Notes: generated from the letters alone by a model not told the origin. DNA of 64,000 nt from Curtobacterium sp. VKM Ac-1393 (GCF_015350995.1 NZ_JADKRW010000003.1:1-64000); one strand, 5' to 3'; positions 40,998-49,747 are shown, numbered from the stretch's first letter. Numbers and translations: made by a program.

Positions 40998-41758
40998 GCG
41001 CCCGCCCCGACCGTCGCGCCCGCCGCCGGCTGGCGTTCGAAGCCCGCCAACAGACCCGACATCGCCTTCGTCGGCGGAACGGCGTACTCCCCGTGCTTGC
41101 CCGTGGACAGCCCCAGCCGGAACAACGACTCGGCGAGCACGGTCGCCGCGGCCACCCCGTCGACGACCGGCGCACCGATCGCCCGCGAGACCTCGGCGCA
41201 GAAGTCCGCCATCCCTGCGCAGCCGAGCACGACCGCGTCGGCTCCCCCGGCGATGACCGCGCGGCACTCCTCGATCACCAGGGCGCGTGCACCCGAGGCC
41301 GGGTCGTCGAGCTCGAGCACCGCCACCTCGCACGCCCGGATCTCGGTGACGAGCGAGGCGAACCCGTAGCGCTCGGCGAGCTCGTGGGCCCGTCCGGTCG
41401 TCCGCGCCAGGGTCGTCACGACGCCGAACCGGCGTCCGAGCATCGCCGCGGCGTGGAAGCCCGCCTCGGCGATCCCGATGACCGGCCCGGCGGCGAGCTC
41501 CCGCGCCGCGTCGAGGCCCGGGTCACCGAAGCAGGCGACGACGTAGGCATCCACGCCGTCCTGCTCCCCGAGCGCGATCTGCTCGAGGAGCCCCGGCACC
41601 GCGAGCGCCTCTTCGTAGTGGCTCTCGATCGACGCCGGACCCATCGTGGGGTTCACCGCCTCGACGACCGTGCCGGGGCCGGCGACCGCCGAGGCGGCGA
41701 CACCGATCGAGCGGGTCATCGAGGCGGTGGTGTTGGGGTTGACGACGCGGATGCGCAT
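40994..41758 (-). CDS. Aspartate/glutamate/hydantoin racemase family, probable allantoin racemase
   Basis: 254 residues. RIRVVNPNTTASMTRSIGVA at the start, DAYVVACFGDPGLDAARELA with the first catalytic Cys, and GGADAVVLGCAGMADFC with the second form the two-Cys racemase pair. Position between the permease and allantoinase genes suggests it interconverts (R)- and (S)-allantoin so both enantiomers can be used, as described for HpxA. Hydantoin racemase is the alternative. ATG 41758. Confidence 0.85.
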   Translation of the reverse strand: MRIRVVNPNTTASMTRSIGVAASAVAGPGTVVEAVNPTMGPASIESHYEEALAVPGLLEQIALGEQDGVDAYVVACFGDPGLDAARELAAGPVIGIAEAGFHAAAMLGRRFGVVTTLARTTGRAHELAERYGFASLVTEIRACEVAVLELDDPASGARALVIEECRAVIAGGADAVVLGCAGMADFCAEVSRAIGAPVVDGVAAATVLAESLFRLGLSTGKHGEYAVPPTKAMSGLLAGFERQPAAGATVGAGA

Positions 41759-41823
41759 CGGGGTCCTTCCGGTGGTGCGGGCGGTGCGGGTGTCGCTGGT
41801 GGTGCGGGCGTCGCGGATGTGGC

Positions 41824-43383
41824 TCAGGCTCGTCCGACGGCGGCGCCGTCGTCGACCGTCGGGTCGTCCGAGGCGAGCTCCGGCATGCTCGGACGGAACC
41901 GCTCGAGCCCCCAGAAGACCACGAGTCCGAGGCCGCAGCCGATGAACCAGCTGTAGTTGTTCAGTCCGGGCAGGATCCCGAGCGCGGGCGGCAGGACCGC
42001 GCTGGCGACCGAGATCGCCCCGGTGACGACGAGCGTGCCGATCGCGTTCGGGTTGAAGCCGCCGCGGTACCAGTACCGGGCCGAGGTGTCCTTCGTGTAC
42101 ATGTCGTCGACGGCGATGCGCTGCTTCCCGACGATGTAGTAGCCGGCGATCAGGATGCCGAACAGCGGGCCGATGAGGGCACCGAGCACGCCGAGCGTGT
42201 ACAGGATGGCCTGGTCGTTGCCGTACCAGTTCCACGGGGTCAGCAGCACGGAGCCGACCGCGGCGATCATGCCACCGGCTCGCCACGAGATCTTCCGCGG
42301 CGCGACGTTCGAGAAGTCGAAGGCGGGGCTGATGAAGTTCGCGACGATGTTGATGCCGACCGTCGCCGTGACGAATGTCAGGCCGCCGAGCAGGATCGCG
42401 AACGGTGCGCCGATCGCCTGCACCGTCTCGATCGGGTCGGTGATGAGCTTGCCGAACACCGGGACGGTCGCGCTGGCGCACAGCACGGTGAGCACCGAGA
42501 AGAACAGGAAGTTGATCGGCAGCCCCCAGAAGTTGCCCCGCTTGACCGACGCGAACGACTTGCCGTAGCGCGAGAAGTCACCGAAGTTGAGCATCGGGCC
42601 GGAGAAGTAGCTGACCACCAGCGCGACCGCCGACAGCATCACCGGGATCGACGCCCCGAAGGACAGCGGCTCCCCCACCGACAGGGTGAACGAGATGTTG
42701 CCGATGCCGGCCTGGCTGACCAGGTAGATCGCCAGCGCGATCATCACCACGTACACCGCGGGGCCCGCCCAGTCGATGAACTTCTTGATGGCCTCCATGC
42801 CCATCCAGAACAGGGCCCCCTGCGCGACCCACAGGATCGCGTACGAGATCCACCCGAGCGCCGACAGCCCCAGGAACGAATGGTCGAGGAGCCCGGCCGA
42901 CGCGGGGATGAACTTCAGGAAGATGATGTTGAGCGACTGCGCGGCCAGGAACGTCTGCACGCCGTACCAGGCCATCGCGATGAGGCCGCGGATGATCGCG
43001 GGCACGTTCGCCCCGAGGACCCCGAACACCGCGCGGTTGATCACCGGGTACGGCACGCCCGTGCGCTGCGAGGGCTTGGCGACGAGGTTGGCGAAGACCT
43101 GCACGATCAGGATGCCGACCACCAGGGCGATGAGCACCTGCCAGCTCGCGATGCCGAGCGCGAAGAGCGACCCGGCGGTCACGTAGCCGCCGACCGAGTG
43201 CACGTCGGACATCCAGAAGGCGAAGAAGTTGTAGCTCGTCCAGCTCTGCTTGCGCAGCGGGGCGAGGTCCTCGTTCGTGAGCGCCGGGTCGTACCCGGGC
43301 TTGACGACGCCGGCACCTGCGGGTGCGGCGGTCGTGGTGGGGGCGTGGGGCGCTGCGACGGGTGTCACGAGTTCGGTAGCCAT
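41824..43383 (-). CDS. NCS1 family permease, probable allantoin transporter
   Basis: 519 residues with twelve membrane helices. NEDLAPLRKQSWTSYNFFAF is the NCS1 start. FWMSDVHSVGGYVTAGSLFA, YPVINRAVFGVLGANVPAII, AMAWYGVQTFLAAQSLNIIF, SYFSGPMLNFGDFSRYGKSF and NWYGNDQAILYTLGVLGALI follow. It probably imports allantoin or a related purine product by cation symport; substrate is inferred from the operon. GGAGGACGCC precedes ATG 43383. First gene of the six-gene operon; the upstream 176 bases should hold its promoter. Confidence 0.9.
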   Translation of the reverse strand: MATELVTPVAAPHAPTTTAAPAGAGVVKPGYDPALTNEDLAPLRKQSWTSYNFFAFWMSDVHSVGGYVTAGSLFALGIASWQVLIALVVGILIVQVFANLVAKPSQRTGVPYPVINRAVFGVLGANVPAIIRGLIAMAWYGVQTFLAAQSLNIIFLKFIPASAGLLDHSFLGLSALGWISYAILWVAQGALFWMGMEAIKKFIDWAGPAVYVVMIALAIYLVSQAGIGNISFTLSVGEPLSFGASIPVMLSAVALVVSYFSGPMLNFGDFSRYGKSFASVKRGNFWGLPINFLFFSVLTVLCASATVPVFGKLITDPIETVQAIGAPFAILLGGLTFVTATVGINIVANFISPAFDFSNVAPRKISWRAGGMIAAVGSVLLTPWNWYGNDQAILYTLGVLGALIGPLFGILIAGYYIVGKQRIAVDDMYTKDTSARYWYRGGFNPNAIGTLVVTGAISVASAVLPPALGILPGLNNYSWFIGCGLGLVVFWGLERFRPSMPELASDDPTVDDGAAVGRA

Positions 43384-43559
43384 GGCGTCCTCCGAGGGAG
43401 TGGGGTGCGGCAGGCGGTGATCGCCTCCACCACAGAAGCTAGGGAGCCTCTTCGCGCCCGCCGTTTCCCTCGTGTAACGGTCGTGTGTCGCGGGCCCGGT
43501 CCTGAAACGCTCGTTCCGACTCGCCGATCGTGCACAGGTGTGTGCAGGAAGATGCGTCC

Positions 43560-44315
43560 ATGCCCGACACCATCCGTTACGTCGCGATCGGCGACAGCTT
43601 CTCGGAGGGCATCGGCGACGCCGGTGCCGTTCCCTTTCCTGGCTGGACCGGCCGACTCGCGAGCGGCATGGCCCGGACCGCCGGAGCGGACGTCCGCTAC
43701 GCCAACCTCGCCGTCCGCGGTCGCCTGCTCGCCGGGGTCCTCGGGGAGCAGCTCGACGCGGCCCTCGCACTCGACCCCGCGCCGACCCTGATCACGTTCT
43801 GCGCGGGCGGGAACGACCTGCTCCGGCCACGGTTCGACGCCCACACGCTCATCGCCCCGCTCGAAGCGGCGGTCGTCACGGTCCTGGGCCGCGGGGTCCG
43901 ACTGGCGCTGCTGAGCCCAGCCGACCCGAGCGCCCGGCTCCCCCTCGGACGCCTCATCAACGCGCGCGGCGATGCCTGGGCGGACGCCCTCGCCGACCTC
44001 GCCGACCGGTACGACCTGCCCTTCGTCGACGTGTCCCGTGATCCACACCTGCGCCGAGCCGAGTTCTGGTCCGAGGACCGACTGCACATGAACGCGACCG
44101 GCCACCAACGCGTCGCCGACCTCGCCCTGCACGCGATCGAGGACGGACCAGCACCGATCGAGCCGGTGTCCGAACCGTCCGGTCGCACCCGACTCGCCGA
44201 GGAACTCCGCTACTACCGCGAGCACGTCCTGCCTTGGGTGCAGCGTCGTGTGACCCGAAGGTCCTCAGGCGATGGCCGCTCGGCGACGTTCCCGGCGTGG
44301 ACCCCCGTGGACTGA
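43560..44315 (+). CDS. SGNH/GDSL family hydrolase
   Basis: 251 residues. Block I YVAIGDSFSEGIGDAG carries the nucleophile Ser, block III ITFCAGGNDLLRPRFDAHTL the oxyanion Asn, and block V FWSEDRLHMNATGHQRVADL the Asp-His pair (SEDRLHMN). PFPGWTGRLASGMARTAG is typical of actinobacterial lipases/esterases of this type. No signal peptide, so probably cytoplasmic. Divergent from the allantoin operon. Confidence 0.92.
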   Translation: MPDTIRYVAIGDSFSEGIGDAGAVPFPGWTGRLASGMARTAGADVRYANLAVRGRLLAGVLGEQLDAALALDPAPTLITFCAGGNDLLRPRFDAHTLIAPLEAAVVTVLGRGVRLALLSPADPSARLPLGRLINARGDAWADALADLADRYDLPFVDVSRDPHLRRAEFWSEDRLHMNATGHQRVADLALHAIEDGPAPIEPVSEPSGRTRLAEELRYYREHVLPWVQRRVTRRSSGDGRSATFPAWTPVD

Positions 44316-44432
44316 TCGCGCACGATCGCGGCGGTTCTCCGCACGCGTCTCGCGCTCCGCTTGTCCTCCCCTGCGCGCAGCCGTTCTACTCGGGTGATCC
44401 ACGTCCGAGCCGAACTCAGGGGAGACGGCACC

Positions 44433-45020
44433 ATGCCCACTGCGCCACGCCCATCCGGCACCACCGCGACACGTCCTGCGACCGTCACCACCCCGACGGG
44501 CACCCCCAGCACCGCACACGGCATCGACCACATCGGCCTCACCGTGCCCGACATCGACCAGGCCACCGACTTCTTCGTCCTGGGACTCGACGCCGTCCTC
44601 CTGTACGACCGGTTCCTCCGGAGCGAACCGCTCCGTGGCGAACCCGACGTCCAGCGCCGCCTCGGCATCCCGGAGACCATGTCCCAGGGGGCGCTGCGGA
44701 TGCTCGCGCTGCCGAACGGTCCGGGGCTCGAACTGTTCGAGTACCACGGCCCCGACCAGCGGAGAGCAGCCCGGGCCAGCGACCTCGGCTGGCAACACGT
44801 GGCGTTCTACGTGGACGACATCGACCATGCGCTGTCGCACATCGAGACGGCGGGCGGCCAGCGGTACGCCGACCCGCGAGACCTCGGCGGCAACGAGGGC
44901 GGGTTCGGCAACCGGTTCGTGTACGTCGGCACGCCGTGGGGGTCCACGATCGAGTTGATCACCTACCCGACCCGGCAGTCGTACGAGGACCACGCCCCGC
45001 GACGGAAGTGGCGGGTCTGA
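44433..45020 (+). CDS. VOC (glyoxalase/dioxygenase) family protein
   Basis: 195 residues. After a Thr/Pro-rich leader of about 28 residues comes HGIDHIGLTVPDIDQATDFF, then MLALPNGPGLELFEYHGPDQ, DLGWQHVAFYVDDIDHALSH and NRFVYVGTPWGSTIELITYP, giving two beta-alpha-beta-beta-beta units with potential metal ligands His, His and Glu. Substrate unknown. ATG 44433 with GGGGAGA upstream. Confidence 0.87.
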   Translation: MPTAPRPSGTTATRPATVTTPTGTPSTAHGIDHIGLTVPDIDQATDFFVLGLDAVLLYDRFLRSEPLRGEPDVQRRLGIPETMSQGALRMLALPNGPGLELFEYHGPDQRRAARASDLGWQHVAFYVDDIDHALSHIETAGGQRYADPRDLGGNEGGFGNRFVYVGTPWGSTIELITYPTRQSYEDHAPRRKWRV

Positions 45021-45038
45021 CGCCCGGCGCACGAACGA

Positions 45039-45542
45039 TCAGCGCGGTGCGTGTGCCGCGATGTACGTCAGCGTCGTCCGGCCCGTGAGGGCGTGCGGGA
45101 ACTCGACCCCGTTCGGTCGGAAGCCGCCGGACTCGTAGAGCCGGAGCGCGCGCTCGTTCGCGGCGAGCGCGTGCAGCACGACGGCCGCGTGTCCGGCGTC
45201 GGACGCGGCACCGATCGACGCCGTGAGGAGCGCACGCCCGAGGCCGCGCGCCTGCACGTCCGGCCGGACGGCGAGCAAGGACAGGTACGCGGCGTCCTCG
45301 GGATCCGTCGGTTCCCCGGTCCCCGGCGCCGTGACGAGGGCGAATCCGTCGACGGTGCCGTCCACTCCGGCCGCCACCAGCAGGGCGACCCGCGCGACCG
45401 CGAACTTCGCCCCGGCGCGCTCACGGACCGCGTCGGACTCGGGGACACCGTCGCGTGCCGCGACCGCACCGACCCACAGGCTGACGCACTCGGACACCTC
45501 GTCCGGGGTCGCAGGATGGACGACGACGGACGACTCGATCAC
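45039..45542 (-). CDS. GNAT family N-acetyltransferase
   Basis: 167 residues: VVVHPATPDEVSECVSLWVG, VDGFALVTAPGTGEPTDPED and LSLLAVRPDVQARGLGRALL, the acetyl-CoA pyrophosphate loop. VVLHALAANERALRLYESGG and FRPNGVEFPHALTGR follow. GTG start at 45542, four bases after the stop of the upstream monooxygenase gene, so both are likely co-transcribed. Acceptor unknown. Confidence 0.87.
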   Translation of the reverse strand: MIESSVVVHPATPDEVSECVSLWVGAVAARDGVPESDAVRERAGAKFAVARVALLVAAGVDGTVDGFALVTAPGTGEPTDPEDAAYLSLLAVRPDVQARGLGRALLTASIGAASDAGHAAVVLHALAANERALRLYESGGFRPNGVEFPHALTGRTTLTYIAAHAPR

Positions 45543-45546
45543 CCGA

Positions 45547-46950
45547 TCAGCCTACGACCGCCCGGCTGCCGATCCTGAACGACGCCCCACGGTGCTCGTC
45601 GGGCAGCCGGTCACCGCGGCCGTGCAGCTTGTGCCGGAGCGAACCGGGCTCGTAGCCGCTCGGGTACGCCCCGCGGGCCCGGAGCTCGGGGACGACGAAC
45701 TCGATGACGTCCTCCCAGGTACCCGGGGTCACCGCGTACGCCAGGTTGAAGCCGTCGACGTCGGTCAGTTCCTGGATCTCCTGCAGCCGGTCGGCGATGG
45801 TCGCTCCCCCGCCGACCGCCACCGGCCCGAGCCCGCCGATCGCGGTGTGCCGTGCGAGGTCGCGGATGGTCCACTTCGATCCGTCCTCGCCCGTGGCCGC
45901 CGCGATGTTCGCCGCCGTGGACTGGATCGCGTTCGACTCGACGTCACCGAGGGGTTCGTCCGGGTCCCACTGCGACAGGTCGACGCCCATCCAGCCCGAG
46001 TTGAGCACCAGCGCACCGAGCTCCGACGCGTACGACAGGTAGTCCTCGTACTTCGCCTGGGCCAGCTCGTCGGTGGCGTCCGTGATCACGGTGAGCAGCG
46101 TGTAGACGCGAGCGGCGTAGCGGTCGCGACCAGCTGCCTCCAGGGCGTCACGGACCTTCGCGACGGTCGACGCGAGCTGCTCGACGGTCGGTGCGCCCAC
46201 GAAGACGGCTTCGGCGTTCTCTGCGGCGAAGCGGATGCCGCGCGGCGACGCGCCCGCCTGGTAGATGACGGGCGAGCGCTGGACCGACGGCTCGGACAGG
46301 TGAATGCCCGGCACGTCGAAGTGCTTGCCGTGGTGCTCGATCGGGTGCACCTTCGCCGGGTCCGTGAAGACGCCGGCCTCGCGGTCCGCGACGACCGCGT
46401 CGTCCTCCCACGAGCCCTCCCACAGTTTGTAGAGGACCTCGAGGTACTCGTCGGCCACGTCGTACCGGTCGTCGTGCGACAGCTGGTCGGCCTGCCCCAT
46501 GTTCCGGGCCGCGCTCGGCAGGTAGCCGGTGACGACGTTCCAGCCGACCCGCCCCTTGGTCAGGTGGTCGAGCGTGGAGATCCGCCGCGCGAACGGGTAC
46601 GGGTGCTCGTAGGCCGTCCCCGCCGTGATCCCGAACCCGAGGTGCTCGGTGACCGACGCCATCGCCGACACGAGCAGGATCGGGTCGTTCACCGGCACCT
46701 GCGAGCCGGTGCGGAGTGCGGCCTCGTTCGAGTCGCCGTACACGTCGTAGGTGCCCAGGACGTCGGCGATGAAGATGCCGTCGAACGCGCCACCCTCGAG
46801 CGTCTTCGCCAGGTCGGTCCAGTAGGACAGGTCGCGGTAGTCGCGCGAACGGTCGCGCGGGTGGCGCCACAGCCCGGAGGACTGGTGCGCGACGCAGTTC
46901 ATGTCGAACGCGTTGAAGCGGATCTGCCGGGGCTCGCTGCTGCTGGTCAC
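45547..46950 (-). CDS. NtaA/SnaA/DszA-type FMN-dependent monooxygenase
   Basis: 467 residues, luciferase-like TIM barrel of the nitrilotriacetate/dibenzothiophene monooxygenase group. Typical segments: RFNAFDMNCVAHQSSGLWRH, FDGIFIADVLGTYDVYGDSN, DPILLVSAMASVTEHLGFGI, TAYEHPYPFARRISTLDHLT and KGRVGWNVVTGYLPSAARNM. SPVIYQAGASPRGIRFAAEN is near the C-terminal third. Uses reduced FMN from a separate reductase to oxygenate an organosulfur or organonitrogen compound. It is followed by a GNAT gene and preceded by a palindrome at 46981-46995. Confidence 0.9.
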   Translation of the reverse strand: MTSSSEPRQIRFNAFDMNCVAHQSSGLWRHPRDRSRDYRDLSYWTDLAKTLEGGAFDGIFIADVLGTYDVYGDSNEAALRTGSQVPVNDPILLVSAMASVTEHLGFGITAGTAYEHPYPFARRISTLDHLTKGRVGWNVVTGYLPSAARNMGQADQLSHDDRYDVADEYLEVLYKLWEGSWEDDAVVADREAGVFTDPAKVHPIEHHGKHFDVPGIHLSEPSVQRSPVIYQAGASPRGIRFAAENAEAVFVGAPTVEQLASTVAKVRDALEAAGRDRYAARVYTLLTVITDATDELAQAKYEDYLSYASELGALVLNSGWMGVDLSQWDPDEPLGDVESNAIQSTAANIAAATGEDGSKWTIRDLARHTAIGGLGPVAVGGGATIADRLQEIQELTDVDGFNLAYAVTPGTWEDVIEFVVPELRARGAYPSGYEPGSLRHKLHGRGDRLPDEHRGASFRIGSRAVVG

Positions 46951-46980
46951 GCCGTGACGCTACGTCGGACACCTGCGCCG

Positions 46981-46995
46981 GTCACGGATCGTGAC
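46981..46995. promoter_or_regulatory. Palindrome upstream of the flavin monooxygenase gene
   Basis: GTCACGGATCGTGAC is a perfect 6-3-6 inverted repeat, 31 bases upstream of the ATG at 46950. Its position fits an operator for the monooxygenase-GNAT unit; the regulator is unknown. Confidence 0.45.
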
Positions 46996-47031
46996 GAACG
47001 ATGACGGTCGGGGGTGCCGACGCGCGCTGCA

Positions 47032-47085
47032 CAACCAAAGTCATTCGGAACCGGACGTTCGCGCGGCGCCGACGCACTTTGGTTG
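47032..47085. repeat. Inverted repeat with long spacer between divergently read units
   Basis: CAACCAAAGT (47032-47041) pairs with ACTTTGGTTG (47076-47085) across 34 bases. It lies between the promoter side of the monooxygenase gene and the 3' end of the VOC gene at 47109-47477, so a terminator for the latter is possible. Confidence 0.45.
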
Positions 47086-47108
47086 CGCGGCGGTGCGCTG
47101 CCGACGAC

Positions 47109-47477
47109 TCACGCGCGGTCGTGCAGCGTGACCTGGTAGCCGTCCGGGTCGGCGAACGTGAACGTCCGACCGAACGGACCGTCGATCGGTGCGGAGACGA
47201 TCGTGTGGCCGTCCGCCGACAGGGCGTCGTGGATGGCCTGCACATCGGTGGCGTGGAGCCAGATCGCCGCACCGATGCCCGGCTGCGTCACGGCGTCGAG
47301 GTCGGTGCCGGGGACGATGTCCCGCAGTGCGAACGCGATCGGCGTGGTCTCGAAGACGACCGCGTGCGGCGGGCCGGCCTGCGAGCGGACGAGGCCGAGG
47401 TACTGCTCGTAGAACGCCTGCGATGCATCGAGGTCGCGGGTCTGCAGGGAGATGAAGTCGGGGCCGGTGACGGGCAT
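47109..47477 (-). CDS. Glyoxalase-like VOC family protein
   Basis: 122 residues: DFISLQTRDLDASQAFYEQY, HAVVFETTPIAFALRDIVPG, AAIWLHATDVQAIHDALSAD and FGRTFTFADPDGYQVTLHDR. The last block is the C-terminal metal/active-site edge of bleomycin-resistance-type proteins. Divergent from a MarR gene with two operator palindromes between them, so it is probably the MarR target and may detoxify or bind the inducing compound. AAGGAG before ATG 47477. Confidence 0.88.
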   Translation of the reverse strand: MPVTGPDFISLQTRDLDASQAFYEQYLGLVRSQAGPPHAVVFETTPIAFALRDIVPGTDLDAVTQPGIGAAIWLHATDVQAIHDALSADGHTIVSAPIDGPFGRTFTFADPDGYQVTLHDRA

Positions 47478-47495
47478 GGTGCACTCCTTCGGTTG

Positions 47496-47511
47496 TGTCA
47501 GTCTTCTGACA
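47496..47511. promoter_or_regulatory. MarR operator site 1
   Basis: TGTCAGTCTTCTGACA, a perfect 6-4-6 palindrome 18 bases upstream of the VOC start codon. It shares the half-site TGTCAG with the second site. Confidence 0.75.
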
Positions 47512-47522
47512 CGTCACAATCT

Positions 47523-47540
47523 ATGTCAGACTACTGACAT
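47523..47540. promoter_or_regulatory. MarR operator site 2, overlapping the MarR start codon
   Basis: ATGTCAGACTACTGACAT, a perfect 7-4-7 palindrome. Its centre is 28 bases from that of site 1. Its last two bases are the A and T of the MarR ATG, so binding would block MarR expression directly. Confidence 0.75.
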
Positions 47541-47991
47541 GAGTCAAGACGGCATCCACCTCGAGACCTCCCTCGGGTACCTGCTGAAAGAGGCCGCGAG
47601 TGCTCTCCGCGCCGCGATGGAGGCCGTGCTGCGCCCCCTCGACATGACGATGACGCACTACTCGTGCCTCGAACTCCTGGCGCAGCGGCCCGGCCTGTCG
47701 AACTCCGAGCTCGCCCGAGGCGCCTTCGTCACCCGCCAGTCGATGAACGTGCTGCTGCAGGCACTCGAACGGGACGGCTTCGTGACCCGTGCCACCGAGG
47801 CCCCGGTCGGCAAGGCGCTCCCGACGCAGTTGACGGCGGCCGGGCGGAAGCAACTCGAGCAGGCGAGCGCAGCCGTGCGCGGGGTCGAGGTCCGCATGCT
47901 CGACGGCTTGTCCGACGAGCAGCAGGTGGCGGCACGAACGCTGTTGCGCAGCATGGTGCGCTCACTCCGCACCGACGGCGGAGCCGCCTGA
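47539..47991 (+). CDS. MarR family repressor of the adjacent VOC gene
   Basis: 150 residues with LLAQRPGLSNSELARGAFVT, RQSMNVLLQALERDGFVTRA (helix-turn-helix) and the wing region up to GKALPTQLTAAG. The wing lacks the usual D-x-R pair of MarR proteins. Helices at both ends form the dimer. Two matching palindromes in the divergent promoter strongly suggest autorepression plus control of the VOC gene. Its TGA overlaps the next ATG by one base (TGATG). Confidence 0.9.
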   Translation: MSQDGIHLETSLGYLLKEAASALRAAMEAVLRPLDMTMTHYSCLELLAQRPGLSNSELARGAFVTRQSMNVLLQALERDGFVTRATEAPVGKALPTQLTAAGRKQLEQASAAVRGVEVRMLDGLSDEQQVAARTLLRSMVRSLRTDGGAA

Positions 47992-48422
47992 TGCCGGACA
48001 CCACACTGCGGGACAGCACCGGCGAGGACGTCGAATGGCTCGTCGAGCTCCGCGCCGAGGTGCTCCGAGCGGACCTCGAGCGACTCGGCCGGTTCGACGC
48101 GGTCCGGGTCCGCCAACGCATGCGGGATGCCTATGCACCCGAACACACCCGGGTGATCGTGGTCGACGGGCACGACCGCGGCTCGATCACCGTGCGGCCG
48201 GACGCCGACACCCGGTGGATCGAGCACTTCTACCTCGCGCCCGAGGCGCAGGGGCGCGGTGTCGGCGGGACCGTGCTCCGGACTGTCCTGGCCGAACCCC
48301 ACGTTGGATCGACGCGCCTCAACGTCCTGCAGGGCAGCGCCGCGCGACGACTCTACGAACGGCACGGCTTCGTCGTCGACACCGAGGATGCCGTCGACGT
48401 CTTCATGACACGCTGCCCCTGA
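47991..48422 (+). CDS. GNAT family N-acetyltransferase
   Basis: 143 residues: TLRDSTGEDVEWLVELRAEV, RGSITVRPDADTRWIEHFYL, APEAQGRGVGGTVLRTVLAE (acetyl-CoA loop), LNVLQGSAARRLYERHGFVV. Coupled to the MarR gene by a one-base overlap, so probably under the same control. Substrate unknown. Confidence 0.87.
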   Translation: MPDTTLRDSTGEDVEWLVELRAEVLRADLERLGRFDAVRVRQRMRDAYAPEHTRVIVVDGHDRGSITVRPDADTRWIEHFYLAPEAQGRGVGGTVLRTVLAEPHVGSTRLNVLQGSAARRLYERHGFVVDTEDAVDVFMTRCP

Positions 48423-48471
48423 CCGATGGCCCGGTCTTCGCCCACGTCGTCACGGCTGTAGCGTCAGCGAC

Positions 48472-49284
48472 GTGACCGATGATGATGCACCCGACGACGA
48501 GACCTTCACCTTCACGATGTCGGGTGGCGGCACTCCACGGGGCCACCTGCAGGACCCGAGCTCCGTCACCCTGCACCTCGATCCGCGGCGCATCGGCGAC
48601 GCGGCCCAGGGCAAGGAGATGTTCACCCGGGCGATGGACCAGCAGCACACGGCGCTGACGGCGTACACCGCGGCACTCGATGCCGCCGACGGTGACGTGA
48701 CCGCTCCGGCAGTGCAGGACGCCGCGACCGCACTGCACGAGGCGCTCCAGTTCCTGCCGATCGCCCACGCCGTGTACACGGGCGTCGGCTTCCCCACGGC
48801 CCGCGTCGGGGACGGCTCCCACCCGACCGCGCTGCGACCGGAACTCGGCGAGCGCGCCCTCGGCGTCCACCCGGACATGCTCACGGCGGTTCGAGGGGAC
48901 ACCTCGCAGCGCTGGGAACTCGCGTGTGAAGAGGACCTCCCCCTCGCCGTCGAGATCGCTTTGGCGACCGACCCGGACGAGAACATGCGGTCCGCCTTCC
49001 TCATGATGACGAGATCACGAACGGTCGTCCTGCTCATGGAACAGCGAGAGACCGACCCGGGCATCCTCGACCAGCTCGCCCAGCAGGGCTACGCCAGCCC
49101 CGAGCGGAAGTTCCCCCTGCCGCTCGCCGACCTCGTTCCCCGAGAACTGGACGGTCTCTACGAGCTCCTCGGTCTCGACGACCAGGCCGTCGCGCTCGCG
49201 AAGGCCCGCTGGGCGAGGGCGCAGGAACACGACGAGCGCATCACCGTCGGCGACGCGCTCCGCGAGATCGGCGCGGTCAGCTGA
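48472..49284 (+). CDS. Uncharacterised 270-residue protein
   Basis: Soluble, acidic protein without signal peptide or membrane helix. Mostly helical: QGKEMFTRAMDQQHTALTAY, APAVQDAATALHEALQFLPI, FPLPLADLVPRELDGLYELL and AVALAKARWARAQEHDERIT. A hydrophobic strand (SRTVVLLMEQ) sits near residue 185. No family is recognised. GTG start at 48472, 49 bases after the GNAT gene on the same strand. Its last 8 bases overlap the convergent GNAT gene's stop. Confidence 0.6.
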   Translation: MTDDDAPDDETFTFTMSGGGTPRGHLQDPSSVTLHLDPRRIGDAAQGKEMFTRAMDQQHTALTAYTAALDAADGDVTAPAVQDAATALHEALQFLPIAHAVYTGVGFPTARVGDGSHPTALRPELGERALGVHPDMLTAVRGDTSQRWELACEEDLPLAVEIALATDPDENMRSAFLMMTRSRTVVLLMEQRETDPGILDQLAQQGYASPERKFPLPLADLVPRELDGLYELLGLDDQAVALAKARWARAQEHDERITVGDALREIGAVS

Positions 49285-49747
49285 GCCGCTTCGCGTACCA
49301 GCGGTCGGAGTACGGGTCGTCGTTGAACGGCGGGACCCGGACGAAGCCCAGCCGTTCGTAGAGCGCACAGGCCTCGGCGAGCTCGGCCCGCGTGTCCAGC
49401 CGCAGCGACGTGATCCCGCGCCCGCGGCTGAGGTCCTTGACGTGGTGCAGGAGCGCCGAACCGACGCCTCGGCCACGGTACTCCGGCAGCGTGAACACCT
49501 TGGTCAGCTCGCCGACGGCACCCACGAACCGGACGCCGGCACAGGCCACCGCGGCTCCTCCGTCGACGGCGACGACGAACACCCCGGAGTCGCCCTGCAG
49601 GTCGTCGTACGGTTCGTCGGCCAGCGCCCGATCGACCTCGGCAGTCGTCGCTGCTCGCCCGTACCACCGCGACGCGACCTCGCTCAGGTACGTCCGCACG
49701 ATCGCGTCCGACGCCTCCGCACCAGGTCGCTGCGTCTGGAAGATCAT
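49277..49747 (-). CDS. GNAT family N-acetyltransferase
   Basis: 156 residues: VFVVAVDGGAAVACAGVRFV, GELTKVFTLPEYRGRGVGSA with the acetyl-CoA loop, ITSLRLDTRAELAEACALYE and RLGFVRVPPFNDDPYSDRWY. The YSDRW(F/Y) tail is common in amino-acid/peptide acetyltransferases. No partner gene. Confidence 0.87.
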   Translation of the reverse strand: MIFQTQRPGAEASDAIVRTYLSEVASRWYGRAATTAEVDRALADEPYDDLQGDSGVFVVAVDGGAAVACAGVRFVGAVGELTKVFTLPEYRGRGVGSALLHHVKDLSRGRGITSLRLDTRAELAEACALYERLGFVRVPPFNDDPYSDRWYAKRLS

